A stretch of 29,982 nt of DNA from BRH-c54 sp036567945. Lineage in GTDB: Bacteria; Bacteroidota; Bacteroidia; Flavobacteriales_E; Vicingaceae. The stretch covers positions 1-29,982 of the forward strand of contig DATCTM010000142.1 in the NCBI GenBank assembly GCA_036567945.1, read 5' to 3'. Below are positions 1 through 9,000 of this stretch, one piece after another (the first letter of the stretch is position 1; every line of letters starts with the position of its first letter). The notes under the pieces are model-generated. The model ran no database searches. It was not told the DNA's origin and was given only the letters and a program-made list of their open reading frames with translations. The position numbers and the translations under genes were made by a program.

Positions 1-87
1 GGAGGAAGCTCATTAAAAATTTCAAAAGAACAATTTGAAGCCATTAAATCTAAAGTAACTGAATTAAGAACTAAGATTGTTAAATAA
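1..87 (+). CDS. C-terminal fragment of an unidentified protein
   Basis: An open frame enters from the left edge and ends at TAA (85-87). It gives 28 residues, Lys/Glu-rich and probably helical, ending in TELRTKIVK. The next gene starts 50 bases later on the same strand, so the two may be co-transcribed. The fragment is too short to assign a family. Confidence 0.55.
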   Translation, partial: GGSSLKISKEQFEAIKSKVTELRTKIVK

Positions 88-137
88 CTATATCAATTAA
101 TAGATAATTCACAATAATAAAATTTAAAAGCTCGACA

Positions 138-797
138 ATGAAAAATATAAACAATATCCTATTAATTATTTCAATTATTGCAATGCCAATAGTTGTATCT
201 GCACAATACTGTAATCATTTCCATACTAAATATTGTCCACCATCAGAAAGTGAAATGTATAGCTTAAATGGTCAATCTAAAAGTGCTTTATTTAGTAAAG
301 GTCAAACATCAGAGTTAAATGTAATCGTTTATAAAGGTCAGGACTATAGAATATCTTTATGTTTTGATGAGACCTTAGGTTCACAAATTACTTTTAAAGT
401 GTATGAAACAAAAAAAGTTAAAGTAGAAAAAGTTATTGAAACAAAAACCATGGAAGATGAGTACGAAAAAGATGAAAATGGTGAGCTAGTTGTTGATGAA
501 TGGGGATCATACATTCCAACAGGAAATCAAGTAGAAGTGGTAAATAAGGAAACGGTAACTGTAGTAGAGCAACAAAAAAACTTACTGTATGATAATAGTC
601 AAGATGGTTTTGCTACTGAATTAGAGTTTTCTGTAGAAACTACCAGAAGATTAATAATAGAAGTTTCTATTCCCGGCAGTGGCGGAAGTGGAAATACTAA
701 AAACAAACTTATTAAATCAACCGATATGGGATGTGTAGGTATTTTAGTAGAACACATGACGACTCCGATACAAGGATTTAAAGGAACAGGTTTTTAA
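138..797 (+). CDS. Secreted hypothetical protein
   Basis: The protein has 219 residues. A clear signal peptide (lysine start, hydrophobic stretch, VVSAQ end at about residue 23) places it outside the inner membrane. The mature N-terminus has a Cys/His-rich YCNHFHTKYC segment, where metal binding or disulfides are possible but unproven. The middle (about 90-150) is highly charged and Val/Glu/Lys-rich with predicted beta strands. A Gly/Ser-rich stretch near 180 precedes a C-terminal segment ending GFKGTGF. No T9SS sorting tail is visible, so periplasmic residence is as likely as export. I do not recognise the family. A terminator follows directly, so this ends a transcription unit. Confidence 0.8.
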   Translation: MKNINNILLIISIIAMPIVVSAQYCNHFHTKYCPPSESEMYSLNGQSKSALFSKGQTSELNVIVYKGQDYRISLCFDETLGSQITFKVYETKKVKVEKVIETKTMEDEYEKDENGELVVDEWGSYIPTGNQVEVVNKETVTVVEQQKNLLYDNSQDGFATELEFSVETTRRLIIEVSIPGSGGSGNTKNKLIKSTDMGCVGILVEHMTTPIQGFKGTGF

Positions 798-824
798 TAT
801 AAATCAACATATGATATTTAGAAG

Positions 825-853
825 AAGCTACAAATAATTTTTGTAGCTTTTTT
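825..853 (+). terminator. Intrinsic terminator
   Basis: A perfect 10-bp stem (825-834 paired with 840-849) with a 5-base loop is followed by a T-rich run. It lies 28 bases after the stop of the gene at 138-797 and separates it from the exporter operon. Confidence 0.8.
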
Positions 854-937
854 ATTTAATGCTCTTTTAAATAGCTACTTTTACGGGTATAATAACAATT
901 TCGTTATTTATTATAAAAGATAAATTTTAACTTGAAA

Positions 938-2038
938 ATGAAAAAAAATAAGCAACTATTCATTTTAAATATTTTTATTATAGTTTTATTATTTTCATGT
1001 GAAAATAATAAAACACAAACAACAACTCCTATTTATGAAAAGCTTACTGAATCGGTTTATTCTTCTGTAACCATTCAGCCGGATAGTTTATATGCTGTTT
1101 TTTCTTCCGTTACAGGAATTATTGATAAAGTAATGGTAGAGGAGGGAGATGTTGTAAAAGAGGGAGACGAATTATTCTTAATAACTAATAATACACCGGT
1201 TTTAAATACAGAAAATGCCCGTTTAGCCTTACAAATTGCTCAAGAAAACTACAATGGTAAAAATGCTGTTTTAGAGGATATGAAAAATGAAATAGAAATA
1301 GCTAAACTAAAATTAGTAAACGATTCCATAAACTATTTAAGACAAAAAAATTTATGGCAACAAAATATAGGTGCTAAAGCCGAATATGATGCTGCTAAAC
1401 TAAATTTTGAAGCATCTAAAAATACTTATAGTACGCTACAAAATAAATATAAAAGAACAAAAAATGAACTGAAACAGCAAGTAGAACAAGCTAAGAATAA
1501 TTACCAAGCTTCATTAATTCTAACGAAAGATTTTACTATTAAAAGCAATATCAATGGTAAAGTATATGCTATTAACAAAAAGCCAGGAGAAATTGTCTCT
1601 AGTCAACAACCTATTGCTACAATGGGAAGTTTATCAAACTTTGTCGCTGAGTTGCTAATTGATGAAGTGGATATTGCAAAAATTGAGATTAATCAATTAG
1701 TTATAATAAAATTAGATGCTTATCCTAACCAGATTTTTAAAGCAACTATTGATAAAATTTATCCGCAAAAAAATGAAAGGACACAAACCTTTAAAATAGA
1801 TGCTGAATTTGTAGATTTTCCTTCTAAATTATATCCGGGATTATCAGGAGAAGCTAATATTATTATAAATGAGAAAGAAAAAGTATTGGTTATCCCAAAA
1901 AATTATTTGATAAACAACAACTTTGTAAAAACTAAAAAAGGATTAGTGGAAATTACAACCGGATTAGAAAGCATTGATAAAGTTGAAGTAATTTCCGGTA
2001 TTGACGAGCATACAGTTATTTATCAACCCGAATTGTAG
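938..2038 (+). CDS. HlyD-family membrane fusion lipoprotein (efflux periplasmic adaptor)
   Basis: This is the adaptor that would link an inner-membrane ABC exporter to an outer-membrane channel. The N-terminus is a lipoprotein signal with lipobox LLFSC, giving an acylated Cys about 20 residues in. A biotinyl-lipoyl-like strand pair follows (motif GDVVKEGDELFLI, about 65-80). Next comes a long alpha-helical hairpin (about 90-200), then the second lipoyl half (NGKVYAINKKPGEIV) and a beta-barrel region. I start at ATG 938; an in-frame TTG at 932 adds two residues but is less likely. The stop is one base before the permease start, so translation is probably coupled. No TolC-like outer-membrane gene is in the operon, so the channel must be encoded elsewhere. 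Confidence 0.88.
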   Translation: MKKNKQLFILNIFIIVLLFSCENNKTQTTTPIYEKLTESVYSSVTIQPDSLYAVFSSVTGIIDKVMVEEGDVVKEGDELFLITNNTPVLNTENARLALQIAQENYNGKNAVLEDMKNEIEIAKLKLVNDSINYLRQKNLWQQNIGAKAEYDAAKLNFEASKNTYSTLQNKYKRTKNELKQQVEQAKNNYQASLILTKDFTIKSNINGKVYAINKKPGEIVSSQQPIATMGSLSNFVAELLIDEVDIAKIEINQLVIIKLDAYPNQIFKATIDKIYPQKNERTQTFKIDAEFVDFPSKLYPGLSGEANIIINEKEKVLVIPKNYLINNNFVKTKKGLVEITTGLESIDKVEVISGIDEHTVIYQPEL

Positions 2039-2039
2039 G

Positions 2040-3302
2040 ATGAATAGTTTCCGTATTATATTAGGCATTTCTAAAATTCATTTAATTTCTAGAATAAAAC
2101 AAACTTCAGTTGCTGCGGTGGGAGTCACTTTTGGGATAAGTGCTTTTATCATACTTATGGGATTTATGAACGGCTTAAATGGTTTATTGGATGGATTAAT
2201 TTTAAACAGAACGCCCCATATTCATATTTATAATGATATAAAACCCAGCGAAACTCAACCTATTGCTTATTTTAAAGATGTTTCTGAAGCATTTAATGTA
2301 GTACATTCAGTAAAACCTAAGCAAACACAAAAAAAGATACATAATGCACAACCACTAATCAATTATCTTAACCAAAATCCAAAAGTTAAAGGAGCGATAC
2401 CACAACTTTCTGCACAAGGTTTTTATATTTCAGGGAGCCAACAATTAAATGGGATGATTACAGGCATAAATGCTTTAGCAGAAGCTAAGCTATTTAATTT
2501 TGATAATTACATTACAGAAGGAAATGTACTCGATTTAAAAAATAATGTTAATGGAATTTTACTTGGAATTGGAGTAGCCAAAAAAATGTCGTTAAAAATT
2601 GGCGACAGAGTTCAAATTGCTAATGTTAGTGGAGAAATAATTCCATTAAAAATTGTAGGTTTTTTCCAAAGTGGATTGGCAGAAATTGATAATGCACAAA
2701 GCTATGTAAATGTAAAAACTGCCCAACGCATTTTATCTGAATCTGAAAATTATATTACAGACATTAATGTTAAATTGTACGACATTGAAGATGCTGTTCC
2801 TATGTCTAAATTTATTGCGAATGAATTTGGACTTACTGCTATAGATATAAAAACTGCAAACGCTCAATTTGAAACAGGAACATCAATAAGGAATCTAATA
2901 AGTTATGCAGTTTCCATTACCTTATTATTAGTTGCCGGTTTTGGCATTTATAATATTTTAAATATGATGATATATGAAAAAATGAATGATATCGCTATTT
3001 TAAAAGCCACAGGTTTTTCCGGCAATGATGTGAAGAGAATTTTTATTAGTCAGGCGGTAATTATAGGTATAGTAGGAGGAGTGTTAGGAATGATTTTAGG
3101 TTATTTAGTATGTAGATTAATTGATAATATTCCTTTTGAAACAGAAGCCATTCCTAACGTAAAAACTTTTCCGGTTGTTTATAATTATGTTCATTACATA
3201 ATAGCCATATTATTTGCCATGATATCTACTTTTATTGCAGGATATTTACCTGCACAAAAAGCCAAAAATATAGACCCTGTTGAAATAATAAGAGGACAAT
3301 GA
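2040..3302 (+). CDS. ABC transporter permease, FtsX/MacB/DevC type
   Basis: The protein has 420 residues. One N-terminal transmembrane helix (about 25-50) is followed by a large periplasmic domain (about 55-270) and three C-terminal helices ending in the cytoplasmic tail PAQKAKNIDPVEIIRGQ. That tail is characteristic of FtsX-superfamily permeases of the LolC/E, MacB and DevC types. The segment NMMIYEKMNDIAILKATGF matches the usual coupling-helix region that contacts the ATPase. I use ATG 2040 and reject the upstream in-frame TTG at 2001, which lies inside the adaptor gene. The stop overlaps the next start in ATGA. With the adaptor upstream and ATPase downstream, the order matches DevB-DevC-DevA exporters. 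The substrate cannot be read from the sequence. Confidence 0.88.
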   Translation: MNSFRIILGISKIHLISRIKQTSVAAVGVTFGISAFIILMGFMNGLNGLLDGLILNRTPHIHIYNDIKPSETQPIAYFKDVSEAFNVVHSVKPKQTQKKIHNAQPLINYLNQNPKVKGAIPQLSAQGFYISGSQQLNGMITGINALAEAKLFNFDNYITEGNVLDLKNNVNGILLGIGVAKKMSLKIGDRVQIANVSGEIIPLKIVGFFQSGLAEIDNAQSYVNVKTAQRILSESENYITDINVKLYDIEDAVPMSKFIANEFGLTAIDIKTANAQFETGTSIRNLISYAVSITLLLVAGFGIYNILNMMIYEKMNDIAILKATGFSGNDVKRIFISQAVIIGIVGGVLGMILGYLVCRLIDNIPFETEAIPNVKTFPVVYNYVHYIIAILFAMISTFIAGYLPAQKAKNIDPVEIIRGQ

Positions 3303-3970
3303 ATACAATACTTGAAGCAAAAAATATTAATAAATACTTTAGAGACCCGGTGCTTTTTCATGTACTTAAAGATATTAGTTTTAATATAACTAAAGGAGAG
3401 TTTGTTTCTATTATGGGAAAATCAGGCTGTGGAAAATCCACCTTGCTTTATATACTTTCAACCATGGATACTGATTATGATGGAAAGTTGTATATTGATG
3501 GTGAATTAACAAGTGGTAAAACTAATAATGAACTTGCTTTTATTAGGAACAAACACATTGGTTTTGTATTTCAGTTTCATTATTTATTACCCGAATTTAC
3601 CGTTTTAGAAAATGTTATGTTACCGGCAAAAAAATTAGGAGAAAAAAGTTTTGAAGAAATTGAACATGATGCTATTGAAAAGTTAAAATTACTTCATATA
3701 GATGATCAAGCTTTAAAATTAGCTTCAAGAATTTCCGGTGGACAAAAACAACGAGTATCTATTGCTAGAGCATTAATTAATAACCCCAGTATTATTATGG
3801 GAGATGAACCAACAGGAAATCTAGACAGTAAAAATGCCGAAAATGTATTTAATATTTTTCAGGAATTAAGTCATCAACAAAACCTTTCGCTGCTAATCGT
3901 TACTCATGATGAAGAGTTTGCAAATAAAACGGATAGAATTATCATGATGGAAGATGGTCATATTATTTAA
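3299..3970 (+). CDS. ABC transporter ATP-binding protein, LolD/MacB/DevA type
   Basis: The protein has 223 residues, the normal size for a stand-alone LolD-type ATPase. All key motifs are present: Walker A GKSGCGKST (40-48), a Q-loop in FVFQFHYLLPEFTVLENV, signature ISGGQ (145-149), Walker B IIMGDEPTGNLDS (from about 165) and the H-loop histidine in VTHD. The phrase DEPTGNLDS is typical of the LolD/MacB/FtsE group. The gene overlaps the permease by 4 bases, so both are almost certainly made together. It powers the exporter from the cytoplasmic face. Confidence 0.93.
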   Translation: MNTILEAKNINKYFRDPVLFHVLKDISFNITKGEFVSIMGKSGCGKSTLLYILSTMDTDYDGKLYIDGELTSGKTNNELAFIRNKHIGFVFQFHYLLPEFTVLENVMLPAKKLGEKSFEEIEHDAIEKLKLLHIDDQALKLASRISGGQKQRVSIARALINNPSIIMGDEPTGNLDSKNAENVFNIFQELSHQQNLSLLIVTHDEEFANKTDRIIMMEDGHII

Positions 3971-3987
3971 CTTAGTTATTAAAATTC

Positions 3988-4617
3988 ATGCAAAAATATT
4001 TAAAAGTAACTCAAGTAATATCAGATGGTATTATTGAAAAAGGATATGCTGTAGTTGATGATTTATTGTCTGAAGACCAATTAGATGATATTGTAAATAG
4101 GTTTGAAGAATTACAGCAAGAAGATGAGTTTTCTAAAGCCGGAATTGGTAAGCAAATTCATTATACGATAGATAAAACAGTAAGAGGAGATTTTATTCGA
4201 TGGATTGATCCAAAAGACGAAAATGCACCTGTTTTCAAGTTATATGAATACATCAATGAATTAATTATTCACCTCAATAGAACTTGCTATTTAGGCATTA
4301 AAGATTATGAAACCCATTATGCTTTTTATCCTGAAGGGAGAGGTTATAAAATGCATAGAGATAGATTTAAAAATAATCCTCACAGAATAGTTTCTTTCGT
4401 TTTTTACCTGAATAAAAATTGGCAACAAGGAGATGGAGGAGAACTGGTTTTATTTGATGAAGAGAAAAATGAGATAGAAACTATTGCTCCAAAAGCCAAC
4501 AGATTAGCCGTATTTTTAAGTGAAACTTTACACGAAGTAAAAAATTGTAATAACGAAAGAAGAAGTATAACCGGTTGGTTGCTAGATGTTCCTACAAAAC
4601 TTACCTTTCTAGGTTAG
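3988..4617 (+). CDS. 2-oxoglutarate/Fe(II)-dependent oxygenase (prolyl hydroxylase-like)
   Basis: The 209-residue protein carries the iron triad of the 2OG-Fe(II) dioxygenase fold: His123-x-Asp125 in MHRDRF and distal His182 in LHEVKN. A likely 2OG-binding Arg192 lies in RRSITGW, ten residues after the distal histidine as in the family. The GDGGELVLF stretch between them is typical of prolyl 4-hydroxylase (SM-20/Tpa1-like) members. No signal peptide is visible, so it should act in the cytoplasm. It lies 17 bases after the ATPase on the same strand with no terminator between, so co-transcription with the exporter is likely. The substrate could be a ribosomal protein, another protein, or a peptide or lipid related to the exporter; the sequence does not decide. 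Confidence 0.87.
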   Translation: MQKYLKVTQVISDGIIEKGYAVVDDLLSEDQLDDIVNRFEELQQEDEFSKAGIGKQIHYTIDKTVRGDFIRWIDPKDENAPVFKLYEYINELIIHLNRTCYLGIKDYETHYAFYPEGRGYKMHRDRFKNNPHRIVSFVFYLNKNWQQGDGGELVLFDEEKNEIETIAPKANRLAVFLSETLHEVKNCNNERRSITGWLLDVPTKLTFLG

Positions 4618-4633
4618 GGAAAATAAATTACAT

Positions 4634-4667
4634 AAAAAAAGCAGCAATTTTAATTGCTGCTTTTTTA
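4634..4667. terminator. Bidirectional intrinsic terminator
   Basis: A GCAGCAA/TTGCTGC stem (4641-4647 with 4654-4660, extendable inward) is flanked by a run of A on the left and T on the right. It would therefore work on both strands. It sits between the convergent dioxygenase (plus) and DUF3127 (minus) genes and serves both. Confidence 0.85.
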
Positions 4668-4685
4668 CTATAATAAATTATTTTT

Positions 4686-5057
4686 TTAGAATGGTAAATC
4701 ATCATTTTCATCCGATGGCATATCTTCAATAGATGGAGTAGCTACAGCAGCGGGAGCTCCATTTTGTGGAATAGCATTTTCGGCTGCATTAATTCTCCAA
4801 GCATCTAAATTATGATACCATTTACCATTAAACTCTCTTGAAGAAAGGTTAAAACTTACTTCTATTTCCTGACCAATATTAAAATTAGATAACATATTTA
4901 ACTTGTCTTCTCCAAATAAACTAAAACAAACATGAGGATTGTATTGATCGCCTGTATCAATAACAAAACTTTGTTTTTTCCATTCTTTTCCTGCTTTACT
5001 TGTCCCTGATTCTAGATTTAAAATTTGTGCTAATTTTCCTTTAATACTAAGTGCCAT
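4686..5057 (-). CDS. DUF3127 family protein with SSB-like acidic C-terminal tip
   Basis: The protein has 123 residues. The body (about 1-95) is beta-rich and matches my recollection of DUF3127, with SIKGKLAQIL and KKQSFVIDTG near the start and IGQEIEVSFNLSSREFNGKWYHNLDAWRI later. That strand pattern fits an OB fold. The tail is low in complexity (Pro/Ala/Asn) and acidic and ends SDENDDLPF, very like the single-stranded DNA-binding protein tip DDDIPF that recruits repair and replication partners. A nucleic-acid-related role is therefore an inference, not established. There is no signal peptide, so it is cytoplasmic. A weak possible promoter (a TAAATTTA box at 5083-5090) lies upstream, and the stop is followed by the shared terminator. 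Confidence 0.8.
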   Translation of the reverse strand: MALSIKGKLAQILNLESGTSKAGKEWKKQSFVIDTGDQYNPHVCFSLFGEDKLNMLSNFNIGQEIEVSFNLSSREFNGKWYHNLDAWRINAAENAIPQNGAPAAVATPSIEDMPSDENDDLPF

Positions 5058-5150
5058 AAATTGTAAGTTTTTTTATTTTTTATAAATTTATTTGAGATAA
5101 GCTACGAAGTTACCAATAACATTTCTATATAAAAAGTCCATGTTAATAAC

Positions 5151-5927
5151 TTATTTTTCTAATTTAATAGCTTCAGAGACACTTATTTTCTTCCCCTTAT
5201 AAAAAGCAATTAAAAAAGCATCATAACCTTTTTCTTTTACCATTTTTTCTATTTCTTTAGCCGATTTATAGGTAAGGAAATCTCCCATATAGTAACGCCA
5301 AACTCCTTCTTTAACTTTTTCAAATTTTAATTCGTTTTCTGTTCCAAAATAATCGGTATCAATTTTTTGTTTAAATAGCCCCATTTGTACTCTATAGATT
5401 AAATCAGGAATTTTTTCAGGTTCAATTTCAGCTGGGATATCTTTTTTTATGGATGGAGTTTTTACCATAACGATTTTTCCATCACCTAATTCTAAAGAAG
5501 CCTTGTACGCATCTAATACGGCATTATTAATTAATAAGGTAGCTTCTTTCGGAGAGTATAAATCAATTTCGGTTTCATTTAGAGCAATAAGTTCATCTAG
5601 TATCGCCATTGCTTTTTCTTGATTATTTTTTGCGTTTTTCATTGCTAACAGAGCTACTTTTTCAGAAAAAGAACTATCAGCGATATTGTTAATAGCACTA
5701 TCACTAAAAACGATTGCTTTTTCACAAGCTAAAAGTGCTTCATGGTAATTTTTTAATAGATCAGCAGAAGTATTTTCCTCAGTTAAATTTTGAGTCAAAA
5801 AAAATGCAGCTTGTTTACTATGCTCAGCAGAAGTAATAGCAAGCTTACTCAAATTAATTTCTTGAGCTGAAATATAATTTGTAGCCAATAATAAAATTAA
5901 GATAACAAGGTGTTTAAAATATACCAT
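5151..5927 (-). CDS. Secreted protein with SPOR-like C-terminal domain
   Basis: The protein has 258 residues. A signal peptide ends near LLATNYISAQ (about residue 22). The next 100 or so residues are helical and rich in Ala, Glu, Lys and Ser. The C-terminal ~80 residues (LIYRVQMGLFK ... VWRYYMGDFLTYKSAKE ... GYDAFLIAFYKGKKISV) have the strand-helix pattern and Gly/Phe positions of SPOR-type peptidoglycan-binding domains, though divergent. A cell-wall-associated periplasmic role is inferred. It lies 93 bases upstream of the DUF3127 gene on the same strand. Its start is divergent from the macroglobulin gene. The family call is tentative. Confidence 0.72.
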   Translation of the reverse strand: MVYFKHLVILILLLATNYISAQEINLSKLAITSAEHSKQAAFFLTQNLTEENTSADLLKNYHEALLACEKAIVFSDSAINNIADSSFSEKVALLAMKNAKNNQEKAMAILDELIALNETEIDLYSPKEATLLINNAVLDAYKASLELGDGKIVMVKTPSIKKDIPAEIEPEKIPDLIYRVQMGLFKQKIDTDYFGTENELKFEKVKEGVWRYYMGDFLTYKSAKEIEKMVKEKGYDAFLIAFYKGKKISVSEAIKLEK

Positions 5928-6018
5928 GATTCAAAAATACAATTTATTATTTATGGAATATATTTTTTTGATGCATCCAAAGGGAAAATCATTTAAAAAC
6001 AACCAAAAATATATCGTT

Positions 6019-9000
6019 ATGAAAAATCTAAAAATTAAATCCATTAAAAATTTAATCGCAGTTATTGCAATTGTAGCTGCTTTTGGTTCATTTATTACCA
6101 TTAGTGTAAATGGTGATTTTAAAATGAATGAATTTTTACAATCCTTAAAAGTAAAATTAGATAACTACAACAAAAGTTTTCCTGAAGATAGGGTCTATGT
6201 CCAATTAGACAAACCTTTGTATAAGCCCGGAGAAACTATTTGGCTGAGCGCTTTTATCAGGAATGCTACTAATATGAAAGCTTCCGATAAAAGTGATATT
6301 TTGTATGTAGAACTTATCGATCCCAAAGGAAATGTAGCTCAAAAACACCAATTAATAGCTCATAAAGGTAAAACCAGTGCTGATTTTTTATTAGATGAAA
6401 ATGTGATGGGTGGAATTTATAAAGTGAAAGCTTATACCAACTGGCAAAAAAATGCCAACGACTTTTTTGAAAAGGAAATTCAAGTGCAAAAAGTGGTGTT
6501 ACCTCGCTTAAAAATGAAAATGGAATTTCTGAAGAAAGCTTACGGACCAGGAGATGAAGTAGTGAGTAAAGTAGATTTACAAACGTTAGAAAATCAACCA
6601 TTATCAAATTATAGTGTAAAATATATGGTACAATTAAATGGGCAAAAATTGACGGAAAGTAAATTAACAAGTGACAATGAAGGTTTAGCGTATGTGAAAT
6701 TTCAGTTACCTAATGAATTGACAACCAATGATGGCTTGTTAAATGTGATGATAGATTATGAAGGAAGAACAGAAAGTATTTCACGCTCTGTACCAATTAC
6801 GTTGGGAAATATTGAGTTAGGTTTTTATCCGGAAGGTGGAGATTTGGTAGATGGGCTAATTTCTAAAATGGCTTTTAAGGCATTGAATGAATTTGGTAAA
6901 CCTGCTGATATTAAAGGAATAATTAAAGACAATGAAGGCAATACGATTACCAATTTTGAAAGTTTTCATAATGGTATGGGGGCTTTTAATTTGGAACCTA
7001 AAATTGGTAAAACCTATTATGCAGTAATTACTCATCCTAAAGGAATTAATAAAAAATATAGTTTACCAAAAAGCTTAAAAAGAGGTTGGACGATGAACGT
7101 AAACAATGCTGAAAAAGAAAAATTGGCAATTACTATTCAATCTACCGAAACAGAAACCATGTCATTGGCTGCTCAAGTAAGAGGAGAAATGTATTTTGCT
7201 ACAGAGATAAACATTGCCAGAGGAAAAAATGAAATAGAAATCCCTACTAAAGATTTTCCTATGGGAGTAGCTCAAATCACTTTATTCGACTCTAAAAATA
7301 TTGAAAGAGCGGAACGTTTGGTGTTTGTAAATAAAGATAAAAAATTGAACATTTCTTTAAAAACGGATAAAGCACAATATTTACCCAGAGAAAAAGTAAA
7401 AATGGATATTGAAGTTACAGACGAAAGAGGTTTACCAATGCCTGCTAATCTTTCTTTAGCAGTGGTGGATGATAAATTATTAAGCTTTGCAGATGACAAA
7501 TCGAGTAACATTCTGTCCTCGTTGATGTTAGAAAATGACTTAAAAACCAAAGTAGAAGAACCTCAATTTTATTTTAATGATAAAGAAGCTAAAGCAGATG
7601 AAGCCTTAGATTATTTATTAATGACCGATGGCTGGAGAAGATTTACTTGGGAGAAAGTAATGGCTGAAGATTTTCCTGCTATTCAATTTGAAGGAGAAAA
7701 AGCAATAATTAAAGGTAGAGTAATGAACAATCAAGGGAAACCTATGGCAAATGCTATCATTAAAAATACCAAAACTAAAAAGACGTATAAAACTACTGCA
7801 GACGGATATTTCTCCATTACTAATGAAGCTTTGTATCAACCTACTTATTTTGAAGTAACGGCAAAAGACATGAGCCGACAAGGTTTTACAGCCAGTAATT
7901 ATACTCAAAACCACACGGTTTATTTATACGATCCCAAAGAAATTTATTCTTATAGTAAATCGGTGAGAAACAAAAGAGCTAATGTGCCTGCAGCAGCAGT
8001 TGATGTTATGATGATAGAAGAAGAAATGATACAAGTAGATGAAATGGCGTTTGATGATGGAATGGCGTTTGATAAGGAAGCAGAACCAGTTGAACAAAAC
8101 ATGGTAAAGGTTAATGTGGATAAAAAAGCTCCGGTAAAAGAAGATAAAAAGAAAGAAGCCGAAAAAATGGAATTAGATGAAGTAGTTATTGTTGGTAATG
8201 CTCAAGGAAGAGCCTTTGCCAATCAATTAATAGCAAAAGACCAAAAAATCTTACCAAATGTTAACTATTACAGAGCAAGAGAATTTGCAACTCCCAACTA
8301 TACCAATAATCAAGAAGTGGATATTAGAACAGATTTTCGTTCTACTATTTTTTGGGATGGAAATATTGAAGTTGGTAATAATGGGCAAGCAACAGTTGAG
8401 TTTTTTAACAGCGATGAAGTAACCTCATTTAGAACTATTGTTGAGGGAGTTGGAGTAGGAATGATTGGTAGAGCTGAATACACTCACTTTACTCAATTAC
8501 CATTTTCTATGTCGGTAAAAGTGCCTTCACAAGTGGTTTTTGGTGATGTAGTGGAAATTCCACTTACTTTAAAAAATACCACCAATAAAGATGTAATAGG
8601 TAATTTAATGGTAAAATCTCCTAAAGGGTTTAAAGTATTGAATGTAGAAACGGGGAACCAAATGTTGGCTGCCAATACTACAAAAACGATTTATTTAAAT
8701 TATGAAGTATTGAACGAAATAGGTGAAGATAACTTAGAAATTAGCTTTAAAGCTAACGGATTAAAAGATGCTTTTGTGCAGCCTATCAAAATTGGACCAA
8801 AAGGATTTCCGGTGTCTATTGCATTTTCAGGACAAGATTTAAGTAAAACGTATAGTGTTTCCCTTTCAGATGTGGTGGATGGTTCTTTACAAGCTTCTTT
8901 AACAGCTTACCCGAATGTGGTAAATGATTTAATGAAGGGAATAGAAAGTATCATCAGAGAACCTTCAGGATGCTTTGAGCAGACTTCTATGAGTAATTAT

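Noticed and set aside
2001..2039. Upstream TTG start for the permease
   Set aside because: It lies inside the adaptor gene; ATG 2040 immediately after the adaptor stop gives a natural permease N-terminus.
5926..6018. Longer N-terminus of the macroglobulin
   Set aside because: It would overlap the divergent SPOR-like gene and put extra residues before a standard hydrophobic N-terminal segment at 6019.
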